Source: Bacillota bacterium
GTDB lineage: Bacteria > Bacillota_I > Bacilli_A > RFN20 > CAG-826
Assembly (NCBI GenBank): GCA_023422095.1
Contig: JAEZSD010000022.1
Location: 1-12,441 of the forward strand
Direction: 5' to 3'
Length of the DNA stretch: 12,441 bases
Part shown: positions 5,651 through 12,441 of the stretch, piece by piece
How positions within the stretch are numbered: the stretch's first letter is position 1
Layout of the letters: every line of letters starts with the position of its first letter
Notes under the pieces: model-generated
Told to the model about the DNA's origin: nothing
Seen by the model: the letters and a program-made list of their open reading frames with translations, nothing else
The model's database searches: none
Translations under genes and position numbers: made by a program

Positions 5651-7978
5651 ATGGCAGATAAAGCCCAAACACTAACTCTCCCTTTACTAATCACTCGTTC
5701 CCTCGTCATATTTCCTGGCAATCAGCAATTGATTGAGGCAGGGAGAGAATTTTCTATCAACGCTATCACCGCAGCTAGAAACGAAACTAACTCGTTAATT
5801 TTCGTTACCAGCCAAAATGATATTGATGTTGAAAGTCCTACCGAGGCGGATGTTTTCCGTGTCGGAACTCTTTGTCACATCATTTCCAACTCTGAAAGAG
5901 AAGGACATCAAAGAGTGCGAGTGGAAGTCGTGGAAAGAGTCCAATTAGACAACATTGCCCTTGAAAGCAAAGGCAATTACTATGTGGCAAAAGGCGATAT
6001 TTTGGAACTTAAGCCTATCGGCGAAGAAAAAAATAGAGCCATCATTGTCGCAATTAACAAAATCCTTGATTCGATGCCAAATATCGTTTCTCAAATGCCG
6101 CGTAATGTGGCCAACCTGATTTCCAAAGCTGATAACGCCGCATCATTATGCTACGCATTAGCAGGATTCTTGGAAGCCCCATTAGCCAAAAAGCAAGAAA
6201 TTCTCGAAGCGAATAACGCTGAGATTCTCATGACCTTAGTTACTGTCTTATTAAATGGTGAAAACCAAAGATCAGAGATTGAAAGAGATATTTCTGAGCA
6301 AGTCCGCGAATCAGCGGAAAAATCACAAAAGGAATATTTTCTTCGTGAAAAATTAAAAGCCATCAAAAGAGAACTCGGTGAAGATTCGGATAAAGCCAAT
6401 GATCCAGACGCCATTATGGAACGTCTAGAGAGTAACCCCTATCCTGATTTCATCAAAGCCAAAGTCAAAAGCGAACTTAAAAAGTTCGATATGATGCCTT
6501 CTGGCTCTCTTGAAGGCGCCTTAATTCAAAGCTATCTCGATGTTTTAATGAACATTCCTTGGTGGCAAAAAACCATCGATGACGATGATTTAAAGAATGT
6601 CGAAAAAATTCTCGATGAAGACCATTATGGATTAGAAGAACCCAAGAAGCGTATTGTGGAGTACCTTGCGGTTAAGAAATTAACTGGCAACCTTAAATCC
6701 CCCATCCTCTGTTTCTTCGGTCCTCCCGGGACTGGAAAAACTTCGTTAGGCAAGTCCATCGCTCGCGCTTTAGGACGTAAATTTTTTAAAGCCTCACTTG
6801 GTGGCATTAGCGATGAAGCGGAAATCCGCGGACATCGCCGCACCTATGTTGGTTCCCTTCCTGGAAGAATTATCCAAGGAATGCGTAAAGCTGGTGTCAC
6901 CAACCCAGTTTTCTTACTCGACGAAGTCGATAAGCTAGCCAGTTCCTATAAAGGTGATCCTGCCAGCGCACTATTAGAAGTTCTCGATCCCGAACAAAAC
7001 AATGCATTTAATGATAACTATCTCGAAGAGCCATATGACTTAAGTGATGTCTTATTTATTTGTACGGCGAACTACCTCGATCAAATTCCGGGACCATTAA
7101 GAGATCGTTTGGAATTAATTCAACTCTCTTCATATACCGAGCTTGAAAAAGTGCAGATTGCAAAGCAACATCTCATTCAAAAACAAATCGCGATTAATGG
7201 TTTAAAACCAGAACAAGCTTCTTTCACTGATGAAGCAATTACAGCCATCATTCGCAGTTACACTCGTGAAGCGGGTGTTCGTGAACTTGAAAGAAAGATT
7301 GCTTCTTGTTTAAGAAAAGTGGCGGTTGAAATTGTCAAAGATTCTAGTGTTACTTTTATCGATATTGATGTTGATAGAGTGCACAAATTCTTAGGCACCC
7401 CGATTTTCGAAGATAGCAAAAAAGAAAAAGAGCCCCAAATCGGTGTTGTCACTGGCTTAGCTTATACGGAGTACGGTGGTGATATTCTTCCTATTGAAGT
7501 TAATAACTTTAAAGGTAAAGGCGCTTTGATATTAACTGGACATCTTGGTGATGTTATGAAAGAGAGCGCCAGCATCGCTCTTGACTATGTGAAAGCTAAT
7601 GCTGAAACATATGGCATCAATCATGATATGTTTAATGATTTAGATATTCATATTCACGTTCCTGAAGGAGCAGTTCCTAAGGATGGACCAAGCGCCGGCA
7701 TTGCGATTACAACCGCAATTATATCGTGCTTGTCCAAACAACCTGTCGATCCTAACTTAGCCATGACTGGTGAAGTTACTTTGCGTGGTAATGCTCTTCC
7801 TATCGGTGGTTTGCGTGAGAAATCTCTCGCTGCTCTCCGCTCGGGAATTCAAACCATAATCATTCCTAAAGGTAACAAAAAAGATGCTGATGAACTTCCA
7901 AAGGAAGTAAAACAATCGCTCAAGATCCTTTATATGACCACTGTCGAAGACGCTGTCAAGGTAGCGTTTACTAAGTAA
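5651..7978 (+). CDS. lon: ATP-dependent protease Lon (LonA type)
   Basis: Lon is a cytosolic hexameric AAA+ serine protease that degrades misfolded and regulatory proteins. This 775-aa protein has the full LonA architecture. The N-terminal substrate-recognition domain covers about 1-200, starting with the typical LPLLITRSLVIFPG. A helical linker follows at about 200-310. The AAA+ module has Walker A GPPGTGKT (357-364), Walker B FLLDEVDK (421-428) and the arginine-rich segment GPLRDRLE. The C-terminal protease domain has the Ser681-Lys724 dyad, in PKDGPSAG and GGLREK; the 43-residue spacing equals that of E. coli Lon. A strong AAAGGAGG (5635-5642) lies 8 nt before ATG 5651. The gene lies downstream of tig and one base upstream of engB, so it is probably translated from the same mRNA. 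It lacks the membrane segments of LonB. All catalytic residues are intact. Confidence 0.98.
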   Translation: MADKAQTLTLPLLITRSLVIFPGNQQLIEAGREFSINAITAARNETNSLIFVTSQNDIDVESPTEADVFRVGTLCHIISNSEREGHQRVRVEVVERVQLDNIALESKGNYYVAKGDILELKPIGEEKNRAIIVAINKILDSMPNIVSQMPRNVANLISKADNAASLCYALAGFLEAPLAKKQEILEANNAEILMTLVTVLLNGENQRSEIERDISEQVRESAEKSQKEYFLREKLKAIKRELGEDSDKANDPDAIMERLESNPYPDFIKAKVKSELKKFDMMPSGSLEGALIQSYLDVLMNIPWWQKTIDDDDLKNVEKILDEDHYGLEEPKKRIVEYLAVKKLTGNLKSPILCFFGPPGTGKTSLGKSIARALGRKFFKASLGGISDEAEIRGHRRTYVGSLPGRIIQGMRKAGVTNPVFLLDEVDKLASSYKGDPASALLEVLDPEQNNAFNDNYLEEPYDLSDVLFICTANYLDQIPGPLRDRLELIQLSSYTELEKVQIAKQHLIQKQIAINGLKPEQASFTDEAITAIIRSYTREAGVRELERKIASCLRKVAVEIVKDSSVTFIDIDVDRVHKFLGTPIFEDSKKEKEPQIGVVTGLAYTEYGGDILPIEVNNFKGKGALILTGHLGDVMKESASIALDYVKANAETYGINHDMFNDLDIHIHVPEGAVPKDGPSAGIAITTAIISCLSKQPVDPNLAMTGEVTLRGNALPIGGLREKSLAALRSGIQTIIIPKGNKKDADELPKEVKQSLKILYMTTVEDAVKVAFTK

Positions 7979-7979
7979 C

Positions 7980-8558
7980 ATGATTAATTTTCTCAACGTT
8001 ACTTTTATCAAATCTGCCCCGAGTTATTCCGAGGCGCCGGATGGATTATTTCCTGAAGTTTTGATTGTCGGTAAAAGTAACGTGGGAAAGTCCACACTTA
8101 TCAATACTCTTTGTCAAAGAAAGCGACTCGCCTATACCTCTTCAAAACCAGGTCATACGAGATTGCTTAATTACTATTTGATTGATAACCAATTCTATCT
8201 AGTCGATGCTCCGGGTTATGGCTATGCTCGTGGTGGTATTGATTTAGATGCCCTATTTGGCAGAATGATGGAAGATTATTTCACCAATTGTCAAAAACTA
8301 AAACTAGTTCTCGTTCTTTTAGATTCTCGCCGTGAGATGAATGTTAACGATCAAGAAATTCTCTCTTATATGATGACCAACAATATCCCCTATTTTGTGA
8401 TTATAACCAAAGTAGATAAGGTTAACCAAAAAGAAAAATTCGCTCTCGTTAAACATTTAAAGGAAATGAATGTCGCCGAAGATAAACTTTTCTATACCAG
8501 TTCTTTACATCCTCGAACCATCGAGAGTTTAAAAACCTCTATTGAAAAGGTTGTTTAA
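7980..8558 (+). CDS. engB: ribosome-biogenesis GTPase EngB (YsxC/YihA)
   Basis: EngB/YsxC is an essential TRAFAC-class GTPase in bacteria such as B. subtilis and E. coli, needed for late 50S subunit assembly. The 192-aa protein, normal in length, shows the G motifs in order: G1 GKSNVGKS (31-38), a G2 threonine around SKPGHT (55-60), G3 DAPGYGYA (76-83), G4 TKVDK (143-147) and G5 TSS (173-175). SKPGHTRLLNYY and the DAPGYGYA form are specific to this family. The ATG is one base after the lon stop and no Shine-Dalgarno is visible, so it probably depends on ribosomes terminating on lon. The lon-engB order is also found in Bacillus. The probable -35 of the valS T-box transcript overlaps the end of the gene. 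Confidence 0.96.
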   Translation: MINFLNVTFIKSAPSYSEAPDGLFPEVLIVGKSNVGKSTLINTLCQRKRLAYTSSKPGHTRLLNYYLIDNQFYLVDAPGYGYARGGIDLDALFGRMMEDYFTNCQKLKLVLVLLDSRREMNVNDQEILSYMMTNNIPYFVIITKVDKVNQKEKFALVKHLKEMNVAEDKLFYTSSLHPRTIESLKTSIEKVV

Positions 8559-8580
8559 TTATATTAGACTAAATTATAAG
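8551..8580 (+). promoter_or_regulatory. candidate promoter of the valS T-box transcript
   Basis: TTGTTT (8551-8556) and TATAAG (8575-8580) are separated by 18 nt. The start would be near 8587, at the beginning of stem I. No terminator lies between engB and this site, so read-through from the tig operon may also enter the riboswitch. Confidence 0.45.
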
Positions 8581-8583
8581 CTC

Positions 8584-8770
8584 GTTGATAAAGAGGAGTA
8601 ACTTATTGTTTCTATATAGAGAATCGAGGATGGTGGAAGCTCGATAAGAAAGATAAGTGAAGGTCACTTTGGAGAGATAGTTTCCTAGCGAAAATAGGTT
8701 AATGAAGTGCATCGCAAGATGAACTAAGGTGGTACCACGCCGCAAGCGTCCTTAGATAAGGGCGTTTTAT
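8584..8770 (+). promoter_or_regulatory. T-box riboswitch for valine (tRNA-Val sensing leader of valS)
   Basis: The leader folds as a class I transcriptional T-box. Stem I is formed by ACTTAT..TTTCT (8601-8613) with AGAAA.ATAAGT (8647-8658), topped by ATCGAG/CTCGAT (8623-8628, 8640-8645) around the GATGGTGGAAG distal loop. Below it, AGTA (8597-8600) and GAA (8659-8661) can make the loop E motif. The specifier that follows reads GTC (8663-8665), a valine codon. The T-box core GGTGGTACCACG is at 8728-8739, and its TGGT (8730-8733) can pair with an ACCA tRNA end, as expected for tRNA-Val. The antiterminator forms when CTAAGG (8724-8729) pairs with CCTTAG (8750-8755). Uncharged tRNA-Val would stabilise it and allow valS transcription. 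Specifier, discriminator base and downstream gene agree. Confidence 0.95.
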
Positions 8771-8774
8771 TTTA
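8744..8774 (+). terminator. regulated intrinsic terminator of the valS T-box
   Basis: AAGCGTCCTT (8744-8753) pairs with AAGGGCGTTT (8758-8767), with G-U pairs, around a 4-nt loop, followed by a U-rich tract. Its 5' arm shares CCTT with the antiterminator, so the two structures exclude each other. Confidence 0.9.
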
Positions 8775-8789
8775 CGTCCGGAGGTTCTT

Positions 8790-11384
8790 ATGTTAGAAAA
8801 ACGTTACGATCACCAAGCTGTGGAAGAGGGAAAATACGAGGAATGGAAATCTCACGGATACTTTCAAGCTGGAGATAAGAGCAAAACTCCTTTCTCCATT
8901 GTTATTCCGCCTCCAAACGTCACTGGGAAATTACATATCGGTCATGCCTTAGATACAACCATCCAAGACATCATCGTGCGATATAAAAGAATGAAAGGCT
9001 TTGATGTCTGTTACCTACCTGGCATGGATCACGCCGGAATTGCTACTCAAGCCAAAGTGATGGATAAACTAGCAAAATTAGGCATTGATGTCACTAAACT
9101 CACTCGTGAAGAGTTTTTAGAGTGGGCCTGGAAGTGGAAAGAAGAATATGCTCTTTCAATTCATGAACAATGGAAAGTGTTAGGTTTATCACTTGATTAT
9201 TCGCGCGAAAGATTCACTCTTGATGAAGGCTTAAACGAAGCCGTTCGCAAAGTGTTTGTCGATTTATATAACCGTGGATTAATTTATCAAGGCGAAAGGA
9301 TCATCAATTGGGATCCAGTTTTAAAGACCGCTCTTAGCAATGTCGAAGTCATCCATCAAGATGATGTTGGACATATGTACTATTTTAAATATCCAGTCGT
9401 GGGTACCAAAGAAACTCTTGTCGTCGCAACTACTCGTCCGGAAACAATGTTCGGTGATGTGTGCGTAGTGGTCAACCCCACTGATGAAAGATATCAAAAA
9501 TACATCGGTATGAAGGTTATAAATCCTGCCAATGGTCAAGCTATTCCTGTCATCGCTGATGAATATGTTGACACTAGCTTTGGAACTGGTGCTATGAAAT
9601 GCACCCCCGCTCATGATCCAAACGATTTTGTGCTTGGTGAAAAATATCATCTCGAAAAGCCGATTATTTTTAATAAAGATGCGACAATGAATCGCTTATG
9701 TGGTAAATACGAAGGTCAAGACCGTTTCGTTTGTCGCGAGAATCTGCTTAAACAAATTAAAGAAGATGGAAATTTTGTCAAAATCGAAGAAACAGTCCAT
9801 CCAGTCGGACATAGCGAAAGAAGCAACGCTGTAGTGGAGCCAATGCTATCCAAACAATGGTTTGTGAAGATGAAACCATTAGCAGAACAAGCCCTCGCTA
9901 ATCAAAAAAGCGATAATAAAGTCAACTTTGTTCCTGAGAGATTTGAAAACGTTTTTACTCAATGGATGGAAAAAATTGAAGATTGGTGTGTGTCTCGTCA
10001 ACTGTGGTGGGGACATCGCATTCCTGCTTATACGAATAAGAAAACCGGTGAACTGCTCGTCAGCATTAATACTCCAAAAGATATTGAAAATTGGGAGCAA
10101 GATCCTGATGTGCTCGATACCTGGTTCTCCAGCGCTTTATGGCCATTCTCAACCTTTGGTTGGCCAGAAATCACTGCTGACTTTAAACGTTATTTTCCCA
10201 CCAACGTTTTGGTGACTGGATATGACATTATTTTCTTCTGGGTTAGCCGCATGATTTTCCAATCATTAGAAATGACTGGTCAATCGCCTTTTAAAGAAAC
10301 GGTTATTCATGGATTAGTCCGCGATAATCTCGGACGCAAAATGAACAAGTCTTTAGGCAATGGTGTTGATCCGATTTTAGTATCCAAAGCCTATGGAGCG
10401 GACGCTCTTCGCTATTTCTTAACGACAAACTGTACTCCTGGTCAAGATATGAGATATATCGAAGAAAAAGTCGCTGCGGCTTCTAATTATCTTAACAAGA
10501 TATGGAATTCAGCTCGTTATGTGTTAAGTGTTTTACCTGAAAATTTCACTTCTACAAGCTTTGATTCATTGCGTTTATCACCGCTTGATCAATGGATTAT
10601 TAATCGTTTGGAAGACACGATTGAAAAAGTGACTTCCAATATGGAAAAGTATGATTTTAACGCAGCCAGCACTCATCTCTATAACTTTGTTTATGATGAT
10701 TTCTGCTCTCAATACCTTGAAATGAGCAAAGTCTCACTATCTTCGAATAACGAAGAGAGCATTAAGACCGCTCACCAAGTCCTCTATAAGTGTTTAAAAT
10801 CCATTATTCTCTTAATTTATCCCTACACTCCATTTATCGCTGAAGAATTATATTTATCTTTGCCCGAACACCTTGAATCAATCATGTTGGATAGTTATCC
10901 TTTGATGGAAGAAAAACTAATCGATAAGAGTGTTAACGATGAAGTAAACATGCTTTTCATGATGATTAAGGATGTCAGAAATTATAAGATTGAGAATAAA
11001 TTAGCCCCTAACGCAAAGTTGATCTTATTTCTCAATCTGAAGATCAAAGTGTTTGAAGCCTATTTCACATATTTAAAGAGATTCACTTTTAGTGATATTC
11101 AAGTAATTGGTGAGGGAATTCTCTCCAAAAGAGGCGAATTAAAGATATATGACTTTGGCGATCTACTGATTGATAATCAAGTGGGGCGAGATGATATTAT
11201 CGCTCGCATCGATAAAGAAATTGAAGAGACGAAAAACGAGATTGCCCGCGCTGAAAAGATGCTCTCTAATGAAAGTTTCATCGCTAAAGCACCACAAGAA
11301 AAGATCGAGCTAGAAAAAAGTAAGTTAAATAAGCACAAAGATAATCTTCAATCTCTACTTGAGAAAAAAGAAAAACTTTCCTAA
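8790..11384 (+). CDS. valS: valyl-tRNA synthetase
   Basis: This 864-aa class Ia synthetase attaches valine to tRNA-Val and edits mischarged threonine. In order: the Rossmann catalytic domain with PPPNVTGKLHIGHALD (HIGH at 49-52); the CP1 editing domain with VVATTRPETMFGDV; the zinc-free WFSSALWPFSTFGWP region; the KMSKS loop, which reads KMNKS at 517-521; and the helical anticodon-binding domain with the KIWNSARYV motif. The C-terminus is a coiled-coil arm (about 805-864, IDKEIEETKNEIARAEKML, then NESFIAKAP), which is specific to ValRS and excludes IleRS or LeuRS. GGAGG at 8780-8784 lies 5 nt before ATG 8790. Expression is controlled by the valine T-box directly upstream. Ser to Asn at the third KMSKS position is a mild departure from the common motif. 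A terminator-like hairpin follows 26 nt after the stop. Confidence 0.98.
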   Translation: MLEKRYDHQAVEEGKYEEWKSHGYFQAGDKSKTPFSIVIPPPNVTGKLHIGHALDTTIQDIIVRYKRMKGFDVCYLPGMDHAGIATQAKVMDKLAKLGIDVTKLTREEFLEWAWKWKEEYALSIHEQWKVLGLSLDYSRERFTLDEGLNEAVRKVFVDLYNRGLIYQGERIINWDPVLKTALSNVEVIHQDDVGHMYYFKYPVVGTKETLVVATTRPETMFGDVCVVVNPTDERYQKYIGMKVINPANGQAIPVIADEYVDTSFGTGAMKCTPAHDPNDFVLGEKYHLEKPIIFNKDATMNRLCGKYEGQDRFVCRENLLKQIKEDGNFVKIEETVHPVGHSERSNAVVEPMLSKQWFVKMKPLAEQALANQKSDNKVNFVPERFENVFTQWMEKIEDWCVSRQLWWGHRIPAYTNKKTGELLVSINTPKDIENWEQDPDVLDTWFSSALWPFSTFGWPEITADFKRYFPTNVLVTGYDIIFFWVSRMIFQSLEMTGQSPFKETVIHGLVRDNLGRKMNKSLGNGVDPILVSKAYGADALRYFLTTNCTPGQDMRYIEEKVAAASNYLNKIWNSARYVLSVLPENFTSTSFDSLRLSPLDQWIINRLEDTIEKVTSNMEKYDFNAASTHLYNFVYDDFCSQYLEMSKVSLSSNNEESIKTAHQVLYKCLKSIILLIYPYTPFIAEELYLSLPEHLESIMLDSYPLMEEKLIDKSVNDEVNMLFMMIKDVRNYKIENKLAPNAKLILFLNLKIKVFEAYFTYLKRFTFSDIQVIGEGILSKRGELKIYDFGDLLIDNQVGRDDIIARIDKEIEETKNEIARAEKMLSNESFIAKAPQEKIELEKSKLNKHKDNLQSLLEKKEKLS

Positions 11385-11410
11385 TTTTTCGAACTAAACA
11401 TTGCAAAAGG

Positions 11411-11436
11411 CCTCCTAAACTAATAGGAGGTTTTTT
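11411..11436 (+). terminator. valS terminator hairpin that also holds the SD of the next gene
   Basis: CCTCCTA (11411-11417) pairs perfectly with TAGGAGG (11424-11430) around a 6-nt loop, followed by six T residues, which is the form of an intrinsic terminator. The 3' arm is also the AGGAGG Shine-Dalgarno of the ATG at 11437 (6-nt spacing). The same hairpin could therefore end valS transcription and block translation of the peptide gene. Confidence 0.75.
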
Positions 11437-11619
11437 ATGAATTACATCGAACTCACAAATCAAGAAATGGCTTCTCATCAAGTAGGAGAAGTGATTACTC
11501 TTGCTACTGTCATGGCCCTCATTGCTGTCGCTATTGTGGCAGTTGTTGTCTATCGTTTATTTATCTCTAATAAGGGTAGCGCTACAATTCCTGGCGGTTG
11601 GAAGTTTACCTGGAACTAA
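11437..11619 (+). CDS. 60-aa single-pass membrane peptide, possibly a secreted or bacteriocin-like precursor
   Basis: I do not recognise a named family. The sequence has three parts. Residues 1-17 are polar (MNYIELTNQEMASHQVG) and resemble a double-glycine-type leader, LSxxELxxIxGG, with LTNQEM aligning to LSxxEL but VG in place of GG. Residues 18-44 form a strongly hydrophobic helix of Ala, Val, Ile and Leu with small residues. Residues 45-60 are a polar, aromatic tail containing KGS and IPGGWKFTWN. A perfect AGGAGG six bases before the ATG strongly supports real translation, although it is buried in the terminator-like hairpin. radC begins two bases after the stop, so the two may be co-translated. 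No peptidase-containing ABC exporter or immunity gene is visible in the window, which weakens the bacteriocin reading. A small membrane protein with an Nout or Cout aromatic anchor is the simpler alternative. Confidence 0.75.
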   Translation: MNYIELTNQEMASHQVGEVITLATVMALIAVAIVAVVVYRLFISNKGSATIPGGWKFTWN

Positions 11620-11621
11620 TT

Positions 11622-12311
11622 TTGGCACCAATTAAAGATTTACCAATCCTTGAAAGACCTCGCGAAAAGGCGATGCGCTATGGTGTGGAATCTCTTTCCG
11701 ATGTCGAACTTTTAGCCATCATAATTGGTTCAGGAACGAAAGAGCATTCTGCCCTGGACATCGCCCAAAAAATCATTACTAATAAAAAAGGACTATCCAA
11801 TGTTTTTCACAGTCCTTATCAAGATTTTCTTATATACCAAGGTGTAAATAAAACATCAGCTATAAAGCTTGCATCCACCTTTGAATTAGGTAAACGTTAT
11901 CAAATCGGAAAAGCAGAAAATGAAGATTCGATTGTTGACTCCACAATGATTTATCAAAAGTATGCGCCGCAACTGATTAGTCAGGCCCAAGAAAAAATAG
12001 TGATTATCACTTTGAATCGTCAAAAGAAAATTGTCCAAGAACGGGTTCTATCAATTGGAAGCGAGAATAATGTCTCTTGTTCAATCCGCGATATTTTGCG
12101 AATCCTAGTTTTAAATAAAGGCACCTATTTCTACTTAGTTCATAATCATCCCGGAAACAGTATGGAGCCATCGCAACAAGACATCGCTTTTACTTCTTCC
12201 ATCATCAGTGAAGCCAAGAGGATTGGTTTCAACCTCATCGATCATTTAATCATTGGGGATCAAGGTGCTTATTCGTTCAAAACGAATGGATTATTGCCTA
12301 AAAATAAATGA
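11622..12311 (+). CDS. radC: RadC/YeeS-type JAMM-domain protein
   Basis: This protein of about 229 aa has the RadC arrangement: an N-terminal helix-hairpin-helix-like domain (IKDLPILERPREKAMRYG, LSDVELLAIIIGSGT) and a C-terminal JAMM/MPN+ domain with the metal motif H-x-H-x7-S-x2-D, visible as HNHPGNSMEPSQQD. RadC proteins were once thought to act in DNA repair, but this was not upheld; the family's biochemical role is unsettled. There is no ATG near the start of homology. The best start is TTG 11622, which gives the usual APIKDLP beginning, has GGAA about 7 nt upstream and lies 2 nt after the peptide gene's stop. Another TTG at 11598 would overlap the peptide gene by 22 bases and lacks a well-placed SD. 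In Bacillus radC precedes mreB; what follows here is outside the window. Confidence 0.92.
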   Translation: MAPIKDLPILERPREKAMRYGVESLSDVELLAIIIGSGTKEHSALDIAQKIITNKKGLSNVFHSPYQDFLIYQGVNKTSAIKLASTFELGKRYQIGKAENEDSIVDSTMIYQKYAPQLISQAQEKIVIITLNRQKKIVQERVLSIGSENNVSCSIRDILRILVLNKGTYFYLVHNHPGNSMEPSQQDIAFTSSIISEAKRIGFNLIDHLIIGDQGAYSFKTNGLLPKNK

Positions 12312-12319
12312 AAATGAAA

Positions 12320-12349
12320 TTGACACCCCTTTATAACTTATGTTATATT
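12320..12349 (+). promoter_or_regulatory. strong sigma-A promoter with extended -10
   Basis: A perfect TTGACA (12320-12325), an 18-nt spacer and TATATT (12344-12349) preceded by TG (12341-12342). Transcription would begin around 12356 and run out of the window. This is the best -35 match among the candidate promoters I found here. Confidence 0.8.
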
Positions 12350-12353
12350 ACAA

Positions 12354-12441
12354 ACGTTGTCGCCTCGTAAGCTACAACCGCCTAGAAAAGGTTCACAAAT
12401 CTATTAAGATACCTTAATAGCGAGTCATTAGTGTATTGATA
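12354..12441 (+). other. hairpin-rich 5' leader of a gene beyond the window, class unidentified
   Basis: No ATG occurs in the remaining sequence. GTTGT (12356-12360) pairs with ACAAC (12374-12378), extended past one mismatch by GC/GC. A perfect 8-bp hairpin, CTATTAAG (12401-12408) with CTTAATAG (12413-12420), follows and has no U-tract. This suggests a structured untranslated leader, such as a ribosomal-protein leader or riboswitch. I could not match it to a known class. Confidence 0.45.

Noticed and set aside
8662..8667. Glycine (GGU) or His (CAC) specifier in the T-box
   Set aside because: The loop E geometry, UGGU discriminator and downstream valS favour GUC, one base later than GGU.
9321..9650. 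Antisense 109-codon open frame inside valS
   Set aside because: It mirrors the conserved editing domain of valS and shows no protein-like features of its own.
11401..11619. A complete bacteriocin locus around the 60-aa peptide
   Set aside because: No exporter, peptidase, immunity or regulatory gene lies in the window; the neighbours are valS and radC.

Overview
The window looks like a piece of chromosome from a low-GC member of the Bacillota (Firmicutes), possibly a lineage close to the Mollicutes or Erysipelotrichia. The AT-rich sequence, Gram-positive-type AGGAGG ribosome binding sites, a T-box leader in front of valS and a tig-lon-engB gene order all point that way. TGG encodes Trp and radC stops at TGA, so the code looks standard rather than the Mycoplasma code. 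The exact taxon cannot be read from the sequence.

Layout from left to right. (1) Positions 1-1340 hold the 3' end of an agmatine deiminase gene (aguA) overlapping a complete N-carbamoylputrescine amidase gene (aguB), an agmatine-to-putrescine operon closed by a perfect intrinsic terminator. (2) Positions 1349-2435 hold a complete IS30-family insertion sequence. It sits just past that terminator and exactly at the 3' end of a convergent YggS/YlmE-type PLP-binding protein gene, whose last codon and stop codon are now supplied by the IS end. (3) A 256-bp divergent intergenic region follows, with candidate promoters on both strands, a possible hairpin leader and a possible 31-aa basic ORF. It leads into an unrecognised alpha-helical, TPR-like 304-aa protein gene with its own terminator. 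(4) Positions 4286-8558 are a probable protein-quality-control and ribosome-assembly operon: trigger factor (tig), Lon protease (lon) and the GTPase EngB/YsxC, driven by a promoter just after the preceding terminator. (5) Positions 8551-11384 hold valS under a valine T-box riboswitch with a GUC specifier, followed by a terminator-like hairpin. That hairpin also contains the Shine-Dalgarno sequence of a 60-aa single-pass membrane peptide with a leader-like N-terminus. The peptide gene is directly followed by radC, which apparently starts at TTG. (6) After radC there is a strong promoter and about 90 nt of hairpin-rich, gene-free sequence, probably the 5' leader of a gene beyond the window.

Most of the window is housekeeping sequence. 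The parts most worth a second look are the near-seamless IS30 insertion between two convergent genes, the 60-aa peptide with its combined terminator and SD hairpin, the 31-aa ORF region, and the unidentified leader at the right edge. I did not find a CRISPR array, a tRNA or rRNA gene, a phage module or a recognisable defence system.
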